Shown piece after piece: positions 1 through 8,691 of a stretch of 64,000 nucleotides of DNA. Source of the DNA: JAPLKB01 sp964532465 (lineage in GTDB: Bacteria > Desulfobacterota > Syntrophorhabdia > Syntrophorhabdales > Syntrophorhabdaceae). Under the pieces are notes generated by a model, which saw only the letters and a program-made list of their open reading frames with translations, searched no databases and was not told where the DNA came from. The DNA is taken from positions 51,700 through 115,699 of the forward strand of contig CAZHHX010000005.1 of assembly GCA_964532465.1 (NCBI GenBank). The letters are read 5' to 3'. Positions within the stretch are counted from its first letter, which is position 1. The number at the start of each line of letters is the position of its first letter. Both the position numbers and the translations under genes were made by a program.

Positions 1-10
1 ACCGGCCTAA

Positions 11-1132
11 ATGCAGCATAACATCAAAAATGGACTGGTTCTTCGTGAAGCTGAGTTTGATGATGAAAGGGCTGTACAAGCCCTTTGCCTTCGTAACGGC
101 ATGTTCGGCGAACAAAGTGAATTGGCTTGGCAATGGTTTTGGCTTGACAATCCATTCTGCCCTGAAGGTTGGCCTTTAGGCTGGGTATTGGAAGCAAATA
201 ATGAGATTGTAGGGTTTATCGGAAACATTCCAAGGTCTTATTCATATAAAAGAAAACAATTAATAATAGGCGCAGCGCATTCTTTTACTGTGGATGAAGG
301 TTTTCGTAGCAGCACCTTTCAACTGCTTGCAGCATTCTTTACCCGCAATCCTGCCGATGTTCTCCTTTTTTCCAGCGCTAACGAGTTGGCTGGGCGGCTT
401 TTTCGAGTAGCAGGCGCAAAAATGCTTCCCCAGGAAGATTATAACCACTCATTATTTTGGGTAATTTCCGGGGCGGACTTTGTTGCATCGGTGTTGCGCA
501 AAAAGGGTTATGGCAAAGGCATTTCAACAATGATCGGTGGATTCTTAGGCCCTGTTTTTGCAATAGAGAGAATATTTAAAAAGCGCTGGAGGTTGTATCA
601 GCATTCGGGGGTTCAATTTGTGCAGCCACGCGAAGTCTCTTCGGAATTTGATACTTTCTGGGAGTCACTAATTAACGAAAGATATAATTGTTTCCTTGCC
701 AGACGTGATGGCGATGCGATAAGATGGCAGTTTGGCCATCCTGCAGCGTCTCATAGGCAGCCAATAATTTTATGCATTCGGATAAACGGTCAATTAAAAG
801 GATATGCCGTTTTGACCCGCTGGGACTCGCCCGAGTTGGAATTAAAAAGAATGATGATTACGGATTTAATTGCATTGAATAATAATCCGGATATAATTAG
901 AGATTTGGTCGCTGCTGGATATAGATATGCCCGAGACGAAGAGGTTCACGTACTTCAAATGATGGGATTCCCGCCTTTTATTCGCAAAATAATAGAAATA
1001 CTCAAACCGATCAAGCAGCCTTATACTGTCTGGCCCTTCTGGTATTTTACAAAAGACGCCAATGTTACTGCATGCCTTGCTCGTCCGGAAAACTGGTATG
1101 CTTCTATGATGGACGGAGACTCTACCCTATGA
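11..1132 (+). CDS. GNAT-like acyltransferase (probable sugar N-acyltransferase)
   Basis: A 373-residue protein whose first ~150 residues read like a GNAT fold: an N-terminal LREAEFDDE strand-helix start, a central VGFIGNIPRSY strand and an AHSFTVDEGFRSS segment where acyl-CoA or acyl-ACP would bind. The C-terminal half (about 210-370) looks like a second, weaker GNAT-like repeat. No membrane segment or signal peptide is seen, so it is probably cytoplasmic. The stop overlaps the next gene's start (ATGA at 1129-1132), so the two are likely translationally coupled. Beside FkbH and an ACP, a role moving an unusual acyl group from ACP to an amino sugar is plausible, but that is inference from context. 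The substrate cannot be read from the sequence. A TAA at 8-10 may end an upstream gene. Confidence 0.6.
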   Translation: MQHNIKNGLVLREAEFDDERAVQALCLRNGMFGEQSELAWQWFWLDNPFCPEGWPLGWVLEANNEIVGFIGNIPRSYSYKRKQLIIGAAHSFTVDEGFRSSTFQLLAAFFTRNPADVLLFSSANELAGRLFRVAGAKMLPQEDYNHSLFWVISGADFVASVLRKKGYGKGISTMIGGFLGPVFAIERIFKKRWRLYQHSGVQFVQPREVSSEFDTFWESLINERYNCFLARRDGDAIRWQFGHPAASHRQPIILCIRINGQLKGYAVLTRWDSPELELKRMMITDLIALNNNPDIIRDLVAAGYRYARDEEVHVLQMMGFPPFIRKIIEILKPIKQPYTVWPFWYFTKDANVTACLARPENWYASMMDGDSTL

Positions 1133-2445
1133 ATGCTAATGGTTATAATGATAAAGTGGCTCATAAATGGCACGTTGGTGATAGGCGTGAAATCACACAT
1201 CAATTTACTCAGGGCGATCTTAACGCATTTGCAGACTTGACTGGAGATCAAAACCCAATTCACATGGATGGGCTCTATGCATCCCATTCAGCAGTTGGGG
1301 GACAGGTAGTACATGGGATGCTGGCTGCATCATTCATATCTACTCTGATCGGTATGGAAATTCCCGGACCGGGGGCGCTTTGGAATACATTTCAGGTTAA
1401 CTGGCGCGAGATGATACGACTCGGTGATACTTTGTGTTTTAGCGCCACCATTTCAGCTATTAATACTGCTTTAAATATGCTTGTTCTAAAAATTGTCGGT
1501 TGTGATATTAATGATGCCAATAGGGTATTTGTTGATGGGATTGCAAAAGTGATGCTTATTTCACACAAGGATAATCAACAACCTCTTAGCATATCTGTGT
1601 GTGATGCACCGGAAGATAATACTTCTTTAAGGCGGGAGCCCAGGCCAGTTGAGGAGTGTTCCATTGGAACCTTGGAAAATAATAATAAGGCCCGGATGTC
1701 TGATGTGCTATCGGGAAAAATAATTGTTGTAACAGGTTCAACCGGTGTTCTTGGATCAGCTATCTGTCAAAGATTGGTTCGCGATGGCGCCAGGCTCTTA
1801 CTGTGGGGCAGAGATAACGATAAGCTTACTTCAATAAGCAGGATGCTGGGAAAATCAGTTGCAGGTGTAGTGGCCTGTGATTTATCCGATATAGCTTCTG
1901 TAACTCATAAAGCCGGTATTATCTCTCAAAACTATAATATTTTTGGTATTGTTCATGCCGCAGCCTCACGGCTGAGCAGCTTGAATGTAATCGATGCAAA
2001 AAATATGGAAGCGTTATGTAATCACTGGACAGTTGAAGTGCTCTCATTGCAAGCGCTTGTAACGGCATTTATGAGCTCCGAAAAAAGGATACCTGGACGA
2101 TTTATTATCGCTGTGTTAACACAGGCGGTATTCGATACGCCGCCTGCAAAAATGTCAGCCTATGTATCTGCGAAAATGGCATGCTGGAGTTTGATTAGAA
2201 GTTTTGCACTTGAGTTGGGCCCAAAAGGTATCCGTAGCAATGCTGTATCGCCCGGTCTCATGGAAACCCCTTATTCTGGCAACATTTCTGCTATAGCAAA
2301 GAAAATTGAGGAAGCTTCAAACCCTTTGCGAAGATTATGTGAACCTCAGGATGTAGCAGAAGCCATTGCTTACCTTTGTAACCCACTTGCGGGGTTTCTA
2401 AATGGCGTTAATTTACCGGTTACTGGTGGGTTACGAATGCCATGA
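1129..2445 (+). CDS. MaoC-like hydratase fused to SDR ketoreductase
   Basis: Two domains in one 438-residue protein. Residues ~10-150 are a MaoC/R-specific hydratase hot-dog domain carrying the signature TGDQNPIH with the expected catalytic pair Asp40/His45. Residues ~195-438 are a short-chain dehydrogenase/reductase with TGSTGVLG at ~202-209 for NADP and the YVSAK catalytic Tyr345/Lys349. The usual catalytic Ser of the SDR family appears to be replaced in the segment VLTQAVF, where a Thr is the nearest candidate. I chose ATG 1129, which overlaps the preceding stop; the in-frame codons upstream lie inside the previous gene. Such fusions act on 3-oxo/3-hydroxyacyl or enoyl thioesters. With the ACP at 4379, a short hydroxyacyl-ACP for sugar acylation is a reasonable guess. 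Confidence 0.75.
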   Translation: MNANGYNDKVAHKWHVGDRREITHQFTQGDLNAFADLTGDQNPIHMDGLYASHSAVGGQVVHGMLAASFISTLIGMEIPGPGALWNTFQVNWREMIRLGDTLCFSATISAINTALNMLVLKIVGCDINDANRVFVDGIAKVMLISHKDNQQPLSISVCDAPEDNTSLRREPRPVEECSIGTLENNNKARMSDVLSGKIIVVTGSTGVLGSAICQRLVRDGARLLLWGRDNDKLTSISRMLGKSVAGVVACDLSDIASVTHKAGIISQNYNIFGIVHAAASRLSSLNVIDAKNMEALCNHWTVEVLSLQALVTAFMSSEKRIPGRFIIAVLTQAVFDTPPAKMSAYVSAKMACWSLIRSFALELGPKGIRSNAVSPGLMETPYSGNISAIAKKIEEASNPLRRLCEPQDVAEAIAYLCNPLAGFLNGVNLPVTGGLRMP

Positions 2446-2516
2446 TAGTATTGCCGCATGAAATAATAGATATTTTTCACAACAAGCAATTTTATGAAAT
2501 TGGGAGGATCTGATTC

Positions 2517-4352
2517 ATGGTTTTCGATATACTTCCGCCAATTCAATGGCCTTCAGCCATGCGCCATACAATACAAAAAGAAATGGAAAGTAATACTTTA
2601 GGCGCAGTGCGCAAATGCCTTTCATTGATTGCAGGTTTGGATAGTGCGATACAAGGTAAGCCATTCAAACTTGGTATTTTGCGAACCTTTACCGTGGAGA
2701 CAATGTTAGACCATCTTCATCTGGCACTCTCTTGTATCCCATGTCAGCCCGAAGTGATCGTGGGCGAGCTTGAAAATATAGAACAGGAATTATTTAATTA
2801 TGATTCTAAGTTTCTTGCTTCTGAGCCCGATATGATTTTGATTTTATGGAGAATGGAGGACCTTTATCCGCTTCTTGCGTGGGAAGCCGACACAATGAGC
2901 ACAGAACAACGTCGCAATGCCTATGAAGTTATGAATTCCAGAATAGGAGATATTGTCTCATCCTATCAAGGTGCTGCTCCACTTTTTTTATCTACGTTTT
3001 TCGCTCCGGATTTGTGGAAAGAAAGGTTGCATGATTTTCATCGTCCCTTTGGAGTAAATGAAATTGTTCGACGGCTTAACATTGATCTTCATGATCTTGC
3101 CTCATCCGGCAAAATCAGTATATTTGATTTTTCCCAGTGGGTTTCAACGAATGGCTCAACGGCGGTGTTTGACCTTAAAATGGATTTCTTCGCACGTCAA
3201 CCCATTGCTGCCCGTTATATGTACTCTTTTTCGGCTGAGATAGCTCGTCTTGTAACAGCTATTGTGAAACCTCAAGCGAAGGTTCTTGCTGTTGATCTTG
3301 ACCATACACTCTGGGGAGGTGTTCTGGGTGAGGATGGCATATCAAGACTGAAAATCGGAAATGATTACCCGGGCAATATTTACCGTCGAATACAACAGTT
3401 TGTTTTGTCCTTGAAGCATCGAGGCATTTTACTTGTTTTGTTGAGTAAAAATAATCCTGAAGATGTTGAACAAGCATTTAGTACACTTATGGATATGCCA
3501 CTGAAATTGGAGGATTTTTCTATCATTAAAGTGAACTGGAAGGAAAAAAGTCAGAACCTTATTGAAGCAGCAAGGGAACTTAATGTGGGGATCGATAGTT
3601 TCGTTTTTGTTGATGACCAGCCTTTTGAGCGGGAACAGATGTTCTTTGCCTTACCTGAAGTTCAAGTTCTGTCAGTAGGAAAGGATCCTCTGTCTATTTA
3701 TACCGCATTGTTAAAATGTTCAAGTTTTGATACTGTCAGAATTAGTCAGGAAGACATCACGCGCGCACAAGACTATCAGCTACAGTTATTCAGAAAAAAG
3801 CTTGAGACGAGTTGCAGTCCCGATGACTTTCTAAAAAGTCTCGGCCTAGAGGCTATTATCCGTCCGGTGGACGAAAGCAGTTTACAGAGAGCCCATCAGA
3901 TGCTCGCTAAGACTAACCAGTTCAATCTTACAACCCGTCGACACAGTGAGGCTAAACTCCGTAAAATGATAGATATGCCTGGTAGCATACTGTTGACGCT
4001 CTCTTTGAGTGACCGGTTTGGAGATCAAGGTATTGTAGGATTGTGTATAGTACTGAAAGATCAAGATACCGACAGCGCAGAGCTTGATTCGTTCTTATTG
4101 AGTTGTCGTGCCATAGGACGTGGCGCGGAAGATGCGCTTTGGAGCAGCCTTCTGAAAAAAGTTTCATTAATGGGGTTTAGACAGCTCAAAGCGGCATATT
4201 ATGCTTCACCAAAGAATTCTCAAGTTTCGAACCTTCTGGATCGATGGGGTATGAAACGTGTGCATGAGAATTCTCATGGCGTTGAGTATGCTCTTGAATT
4301 GCCAACAAAGATTAATTTACCGGACTGGATAAACATAAATGAAATATCTTAG
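2517..4352 (+). CDS. FkbH-like HAD-superfamily protein
   Basis: A 611-residue protein with the FkbH architecture: an N-terminal SGNH-like part (~1-230), a central HAD phosphatase-like domain and a C-terminal GNAT-like part containing SLSDRFGDQGIVGL. HAD motif I is visible as DLDHT (Asp260, Asp262) and a late acidic motif as FVFVDDQPF. Characterised FkbH members load a three-carbon glyceryl unit from 1,3-bisphosphoglycerate onto an acyl carrier protein. The ACP gene 26 bp downstream fits that role. GGGAGG about 11 bases upstream of ATG 2517 supports the start. In a glycan cluster the likely product is a glyceroyl- or hydroxyacyl-ACP used to decorate a sugar (inference). Confidence 0.85.
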   Translation: MVFDILPPIQWPSAMRHTIQKEMESNTLGAVRKCLSLIAGLDSAIQGKPFKLGILRTFTVETMLDHLHLALSCIPCQPEVIVGELENIEQELFNYDSKFLASEPDMILILWRMEDLYPLLAWEADTMSTEQRRNAYEVMNSRIGDIVSSYQGAAPLFLSTFFAPDLWKERLHDFHRPFGVNEIVRRLNIDLHDLASSGKISIFDFSQWVSTNGSTAVFDLKMDFFARQPIAARYMYSFSAEIARLVTAIVKPQAKVLAVDLDHTLWGGVLGEDGISRLKIGNDYPGNIYRRIQQFVLSLKHRGILLVLLSKNNPEDVEQAFSTLMDMPLKLEDFSIIKVNWKEKSQNLIEAARELNVGIDSFVFVDDQPFEREQMFFALPEVQVLSVGKDPLSIYTALLKCSSFDTVRISQEDITRAQDYQLQLFRKKLETSCSPDDFLKSLGLEAIIRPVDESSLQRAHQMLAKTNQFNLTTRRHSEAKLRKMIDMPGSILLTLSLSDRFGDQGIVGLCIVLKDQDTDSAELDSFLLSCRAIGRGAEDALWSSLLKKVSLMGFRQLKAAYYASPKNSQVSNLLDRWGMKRVHENSHGVEYALELPTKINLPDWININEIS

Positions 4353-4378
4353 AATCCTATCTTATAGAGAGTGGTAAA

Positions 4379-4618
4379 ATGAATAATTCTGAAAAACTAA
4401 TTTCAGCAATAGCCGGTGTATTAAATCTTTCAGTTGATCAAATAAATGATAATTCCGATCAGGACTCACTTCCAGGTTGGGACTCACTGGCCATGGTGAA
4501 CTTGATTATGGAACTGGAGACCCTATTTAATATTTCCTTTGATATTCTCGAAATCGCTGAATTTAAATCAGTACATATAATAAAACTTTTTTTAGAGAAT
4601 AAGGGTGTGACATTTTAA
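4379..4618 (+). CDS. Acyl carrier protein
   Basis: A 79-residue acidic carrier protein with the phosphopantetheine attachment motif GWDSLAMVNL; Ser36 is the expected modified residue. Length and helical pattern are normal for stand-alone ACPs. It directly follows the FkbH-like gene, and an AGAGTGG stretch sits just upstream of its ATG. Probable partner of the FkbH protein as acceptor of a three-carbon acyl unit and of the GNAT-like protein at the head of the cluster as donor. It lacks the fatty-acid-synthesis neighbours expected of housekeeping acpP. Confidence 0.9.
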   Translation: MNNSEKLISAIAGVLNLSVDQINDNSDQDSLPGWDSLAMVNLIMELETLFNISFDILEIAEFKSVHIIKLFLENKGVTF

Positions 4619-4660
4619 TATGGTGCATTGTCATATTTATATACAAATGATGCCTTTATC

Positions 4661-5434
4661 ATGACATTTCAGCAGATGACGGGCTGGCGTTGCATTATTG
4701 AAAACGTGTTTAGCACAATATATGGTCTGAGTCATCGCATATCAGGAAACACCGTGCATGGTTTTCGGATAATCATGTACCACGCGGTGGGCACCCCTGT
4801 TCCTGATGATATTCGCTTGATGTATAACATTAAGCCTAATGTTTTCAGAGCGCATATGGAAGTACTTGCCGATCTTAACACTGGCAGAGTGGTTCCCCTG
4901 ACGCAGTTGCCTGATGTTGGAATCTCGGTGACTTTTGATGATGGTTATCGGGATAATCTCGAAGTAGCTGCTCCGATACTTGAACGATTAGGTATACCGT
5001 TCACCGTTTTCGTCACTCCAGGGTTCGTTCAATCAGGCAACTCTATCTATCTTTCTGTCAGTGCATTGCGAGATATGGCAAGTGTTCCTGGTGTTACTAT
5101 TGGTGCCCATGGTTACACACACCGGCGTCTCACCGATTGTGATACTAACGAACTGCGAAATGAACTCACCAGCAGCCGCAAATGGATAGAAGATATAGTA
5201 GGATTGCCTGTGACTTGCATGTCTTATCCTCATGGGGCCGAGGATTCACGTGTGCGCGAGGCTGTTTCCGAGGCGGGATATACTATCGCAGCATCGAGCC
5301 GTTCTGGAATTAACCTTTCTTCGCGCGATCCCATATTGTTGGCGCGAACTAACATTTGGGCGCAGGATAATGCGTCTGTGTTTCAAGCCAAGATTCGGGG
5401 AGATTGGGATTGGATGGCGTTCCGAGACAAATGA
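4661..5434 (+). CDS. Polysaccharide deacetylase (NodB homology, CE4)
   Basis: A NodB-type carbohydrate esterase. Motif 1 is TFDDGY (Asp93/Asp94), motif 2 is HGYTH (His150/His154, metal ligands) and motif 3 is MSYPHG, so the metal-dependent deacetylase site looks complete. Members remove N- or O-acetyl groups from polysaccharides. No signal peptide is evident, which is common for cluster members acting on lipid-linked or nucleotide-linked sugars. The start is uncertain: ATG 4661 was chosen, TTG 4628 and ATG 4676 are in frame and none has a strong ribosome site. It follows the ACP gene closely and probably shares its transcript. Confidence 0.85.
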   Translation: MTFQQMTGWRCIIENVFSTIYGLSHRISGNTVHGFRIIMYHAVGTPVPDDIRLMYNIKPNVFRAHMEVLADLNTGRVVPLTQLPDVGISVTFDDGYRDNLEVAAPILERLGIPFTVFVTPGFVQSGNSIYLSVSALRDMASVPGVTIGAHGYTHRRLTDCDTNELRNELTSSRKWIEDIVGLPVTCMSYPHGAEDSRVREAVSEAGYTIAASSRSGINLSSRDPILLARTNIWAQDNASVFQAKIRGDWDWMAFRDK

Positions 5435-5537
5435 CGTTTGAATTTGTCATAATTTGTGGCAACTTAATGAGTTTGCGGGCATCGTTATAGAGAGCGGGGC
5501 CCGCAAGCCCCAGAAAATGGATAAAAGGGAGTGCAAT

Positions 5538-5624
5538 ATGGTATTGTTTAATATGTCTTCCGGTTTTGACTATAATATATGTAAAATTCAGAGATTTCAA
5601 GACGATTTGGTTTCCAGGTTTTGA
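5538..5624 (+). CDS. Possible 28-codon leader peptide coupled to the nucleotidyltransferase
   Basis: A short reading frame of 28 codons preceded by AAAAGGGAG at good spacing from its ATG. Its TGA (5622-5624) overlaps the ATG of the nucleotidyltransferase at 5624 as TGATG, the classic geometry for translational coupling. The downstream gene has no convincing ribosome site of its own, which makes coupling attractive. The peptide has no recognisable family and may be a decayed gene end instead. A GGGGC/GCCCC hairpin lies just upstream near 5498-5513. Confidence 0.35.
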   Translation: MVLFNMSSGFDYNICKIQRFQDDLVSRF

Positions 5625-6346
5625 TGGATATGATGGCCGTAATATTAGCAGGAGGGAAAGGAGTCAGGCTGAAACCTTTTACTATGGTGATACCGAAACC
5701 CTTGCTGCCCATTGGTGATTTGCCGATAGTTGAAGTTGTCATCAGACAAATCGCCGCAGCGGGAATTAAAAGAATAGCACTGATGCTTGGTTACATGGCA
5801 CAGCTTTTTATTGCAACATTTGGTGATGGTTCACGCTGGGGCGTCAATATTGAGTACTACATCGAAGAGGAACCAATGGGTACAGCCGGTTCGCTCAGGA
5901 AGTTAAAAGAACCGGAAGAATGTTTGCTGGTTATGAATGGAGATATATTAACAACCATTGATTACAGAAGAATAGTCGATTATCATAATGCCAATAATGC
6001 TTCTGGAACAATAGCGGTTACTCTTCGGAAGGCATATATAGATTATGGCGTTATTGTAAAAACAAAGGAAGGACTTCTCCATGAATACAGGGAAAAACCT
6101 GTTCTGGAATATGACGTAAGCATGGGGATTAATGTCCTGTCTTCCGAATCACTTTCCTTTATTCCTTCCGAAAACAAATTCGATATTCCCCACCTGATGA
6201 CTGCTCTTAAATCAGCCGGTAAGCGTGTGGCATGCTACCAGACTGATTGCTACTGGCAGGATATCGGGCGATTTGAAGATTACGAGCAGGCAAGCGCAGA
6301 TTTTGTCAATGATCCAAGGATATTTTTACCGGATTTAAACATCTGA
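5624..6346 (+). CDS. NDP-sugar nucleotidyltransferase
   Basis: A ~240-residue protein with the sugar-nucleotidyltransferase signature LAGGKGVRLKPFT, the downstream PKPLLPIGDLP, and the catalytic-site segments MNGDILTT and YWQDIGRFEDYEQA. Members couple NTP and a sugar-1-phosphate to give NDP-sugar (glucose-, mannose- or heptose-1-phosphate types). It stops 2 bases before the epimerase gene that probably consumes its product. The length is short for a bifunctional enzyme, so there is no extra acyltransferase or isomerase domain. ATG 5624 was chosen because of the overlap with the small upstream frame; ATGs at 5630 and 5633 also fit. The nucleotide and sugar cannot be assigned from sequence alone. 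Confidence 0.85.
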   Translation: MDMMAVILAGGKGVRLKPFTMVIPKPLLPIGDLPIVEVVIRQIAAAGIKRIALMLGYMAQLFIATFGDGSRWGVNIEYYIEEEPMGTAGSLRKLKEPEECLLVMNGDILTTIDYRRIVDYHNANNASGTIAVTLRKAYIDYGVIVKTKEGLLHEYREKPVLEYDVSMGINVLSSESLSFIPSENKFDIPHLMTALKSAGKRVACYQTDCYWQDIGRFEDYEQASADFVNDPRIFLPDLNI

Positions 6347-6348
6347 AT

Positions 6349-7284
6349 ATGAAAACCGCACTTATTACAGGGTCATTGGGTTTTTGTGCCCGACATTTGA
6401 CCAAGAAGCTCCATGCTTTAGATGATGAGATACGTGTTTGCGGTATTGATTTGGCCGAACAGGCACCTTCTGGAACAGCCCTTGATGAGTATTTTCAAGT
6501 CGATATCTGCGACCCGGACAAGCTTGAGGGTTTTATAAAGTTTTTGAAGCCAGACTGGATTTTTCATCTTGCAGGGTTTATTGGCGATAATCTGTCTCAT
6601 ATATATAGTGTCAATTTTATGGGAAGTATATACCTGATGGAATTCGTACGGAAATATTCCCCTGAATCGCGTATTGTCATAATCGGCTCCAGCGCTGAAT
6701 ACGGTCTTGCGTCTCCCGGAGACTTTCCGCTTATCGAAGACCATCCCTGCCACCCTATCAATGCCTATGGCATCAGTAAGCATGCAGTGGTACTTGCCGG
6801 ATTGAACTATGTTCAGAGTCACAGAATGAAGATTGTGACTGCAAGGCCTTTTAATATTGTAGGCCCAGGTATTCCGCAAACATTGGTTGTAGGGGCAATC
6901 CTCAAGAGGATAAAGGATTCGCTTAGTCAAAAAGATAAACTGATTATTAAAATGGGAAATCTCCATACAGAGAGGGATTTTATTGATGTGAACGATGTGG
7001 TTGACGCCTACATTAAAATGGCTCAGGGAGATTTTTGGGGCGAAATCTTTAATATATGTTCCGGCAAGCCCTATTCGATACGCAGAATTGTCGAATTAAT
7101 TGCTTCGTTTTCCGGTTTGCCCGTTGAAATTGAATATGACCCAGCCCTTGTCAGGCTTCAGGATATTGATGTTTCTTTTGGAAGTTACGCTAAGGCAAAC
7201 GGGGCTTTCGGCTTTAAACCTCTCGTTGATATTGAACAGGCACTCTTTGAAACCTGGCAGCAATATATGAAGAACAATTCATGA
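6349..7284 (+). CDS. NAD-dependent epimerase/dehydratase (GDP-6-deoxy-4-keto-mannose reductase-like)
   Basis: A 311-residue extended SDR. The nucleotide-binding turn reads ITGSLGFCARHL near the N-terminus, and the catalytic YGISK motif is at Tyr140/Lys144 with an upstream GSSAEYG serine segment. ARPFNIVGPG and the late RDFIDVNDVVDAY are typical of NDP-sugar 4,6-dehydratases and 4-reductases, and the overall look resembles GDP-4-keto-6-deoxymannose reductases. It follows the nucleotidyltransferase by 2 bp, implying one pathway. The exact sugar is unresolved. Confidence 0.8.
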   Translation: MKTALITGSLGFCARHLTKKLHALDDEIRVCGIDLAEQAPSGTALDEYFQVDICDPDKLEGFIKFLKPDWIFHLAGFIGDNLSHIYSVNFMGSIYLMEFVRKYSPESRIVIIGSSAEYGLASPGDFPLIEDHPCHPINAYGISKHAVVLAGLNYVQSHRMKIVTARPFNIVGPGIPQTLVVGAILKRIKDSLSQKDKLIIKMGNLHTERDFIDVNDVVDAYIKMAQGDFWGEIFNICSGKPYSIRRIVELIASFSGLPVEIEYDPALVRLQDIDVSFGSYAKANGAFGFKPLVDIEQALFETWQQYMKNNS

Positions 7285-7302
7285 GAAATAAGGAAATGAT
7301 AA

Positions 7303-8532
7303 ATGAATGATATGTCAATCGATAGTCTGGCGGCACTTATTACAAAGAGGCCTGTCAGTTTTTTTCAGAAGGATTTTGATTCAAATCGTCAAAGTTTGAC
7401 TGATCAGATAAGAGGCAGTAGAATTCTTGTGATCGGAGGTGCGGGCAGTATTGGCAGTGCAACGGTGCGCGTCTTGAGTGAATTCAGGCCTTCTGCGTTG
7501 TACGTGGTTGACCAGAGTGAGAATGATTTGGCGGAGTTGGTTCGGAGTCTTCGAAATGAGTCAAATGATTTGTCATCTACAGATTTCCGCACGTTCCCCC
7601 TCGATTTCGGTTCAGCATTAATGCATCAATTCCTCTCTGCAACGCCCTCATTCAATTATATTCTGAACTTTGCAGCCTTAAAACATGTTCGCTCAGAAAA
7701 AGATGTCTATTCGCTGCTCCAGATGTTCGATGTTAATCTTGTGAAGCCGGCACGTTTTTTAGGGTGGCTTTCTAAAAAGCAGACCGACTATCGATATTTT
7801 TGTGTTTCCACCGACAAAGCAGCGAATCCAGTCAACCTTATGGGCACAAGCAAACATCTTATGGAACAGTTCATATTTTCCGGAGAAGCCCTGATTAACC
7901 CTTTTCAGACCGCTGCCTCGGCGCGTTTCGCAAATGTTGCTTTTTCCAGGGGCAGTCTTCTGGAAAGCTTTATTGTAAGATTAAATAAACATCAGCCCCT
8001 TGCTGTTCCTAAAAATACTTTTAGATATTTTGTTTCACCCCTTGAATCAGGGCATATATGCGTGCTGGCCGCCTTTTGTGCACCGAACCGCCATATATTG
8101 ATACCAACTCTTGATCTGGAAAACGATCTCGTTAACCTGGAGACAGTCGCAACCATTGTATTGAATGCATACGGATTCAAACCTCAGCGCTACGAGAATG
8201 AAACGCTGGCGCGAAAGAGCGTTGAGGCTGACATAGGAAAAGGCTACTACCCGTTGCTGTTAACACCTTTAGACACGAGTGGGGAAAAACCTTATGAAGA
8301 GTTTGTGGCATATGGGGAAAAAACAGTCGATGTCAATATGGCGACCCTCGCGGGCATTAAGCATAAAAGAAAGTCTGTTAAACCCTTAGTCTCTTTTATC
8401 AAATATATTGAGGGTTTGGTCTTGCGGCCTGAAACGAAAATCACAAAGCAGGATATTATAGAATCAGTTAAAAAATTAATTCCGAATTTTAATCACATAG
8501 AGACAGGTAAAAACCTCGACGAGAGGATGTAG
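7303..8532 (+). CDS. CapD/PglF-family NDP-sugar 4,6-dehydratase (soluble form)
   Basis: A 409-residue polysaccharide-biosynthesis SDR. The NAD site reads VIGGAGSIGSATVRVL and the family active-site block reads STDKAANPVNLMGTSK, where a Met replaces the usual SDR tyrosine, as in UDP-GlcNAc 4,6-dehydratases. It lacks the N-terminal membrane and CoA-binding-like domains of full-length PglF. Those missing domains turn up fused to an aminotransferase at 20388-22298. Likely reaction: UDP-N-acetylhexosamine to its 4-keto-6-deoxy form, feeding that aminotransferase (inference). Confidence 0.8.
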   Translation: MNDMSIDSLAALITKRPVSFFQKDFDSNRQSLTDQIRGSRILVIGGAGSIGSATVRVLSEFRPSALYVVDQSENDLAELVRSLRNESNDLSSTDFRTFPLDFGSALMHQFLSATPSFNYILNFAALKHVRSEKDVYSLLQMFDVNLVKPARFLGWLSKKQTDYRYFCVSTDKAANPVNLMGTSKHLMEQFIFSGEALINPFQTAASARFANVAFSRGSLLESFIVRLNKHQPLAVPKNTFRYFVSPLESGHICVLAAFCAPNRHILIPTLDLENDLVNLETVATIVLNAYGFKPQRYENETLARKSVEADIGKGYYPLLLTPLDTSGEKPYEEFVAYGEKTVDVNMATLAGIKHKRKSVKPLVSFIKYIEGLVLRPETKITKQDIIESVKKLIPNFNHIETGKNLDERM

Positions 8533-8691
8533 TTCTACAGATAGGAATAGGAGACCTTGAAAAATTACAGAACTGTAACTCTGGTAAAAGTCGAAGTCCG
8601 GAAATAATTGAATTTACAAGATTTCAGATAAAGTCAGTTGTGACAAAAAAATGGTTTTTTACGAATTCATTGTAGTTAGGTATAAATAATC

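Noticed and set aside
6418..6966. 182-codon minus-strand frame inside the epimerase gene
   Set aside because: Opposite a gene with intact catalytic motifs; no recognisable domain and no ribosome site.
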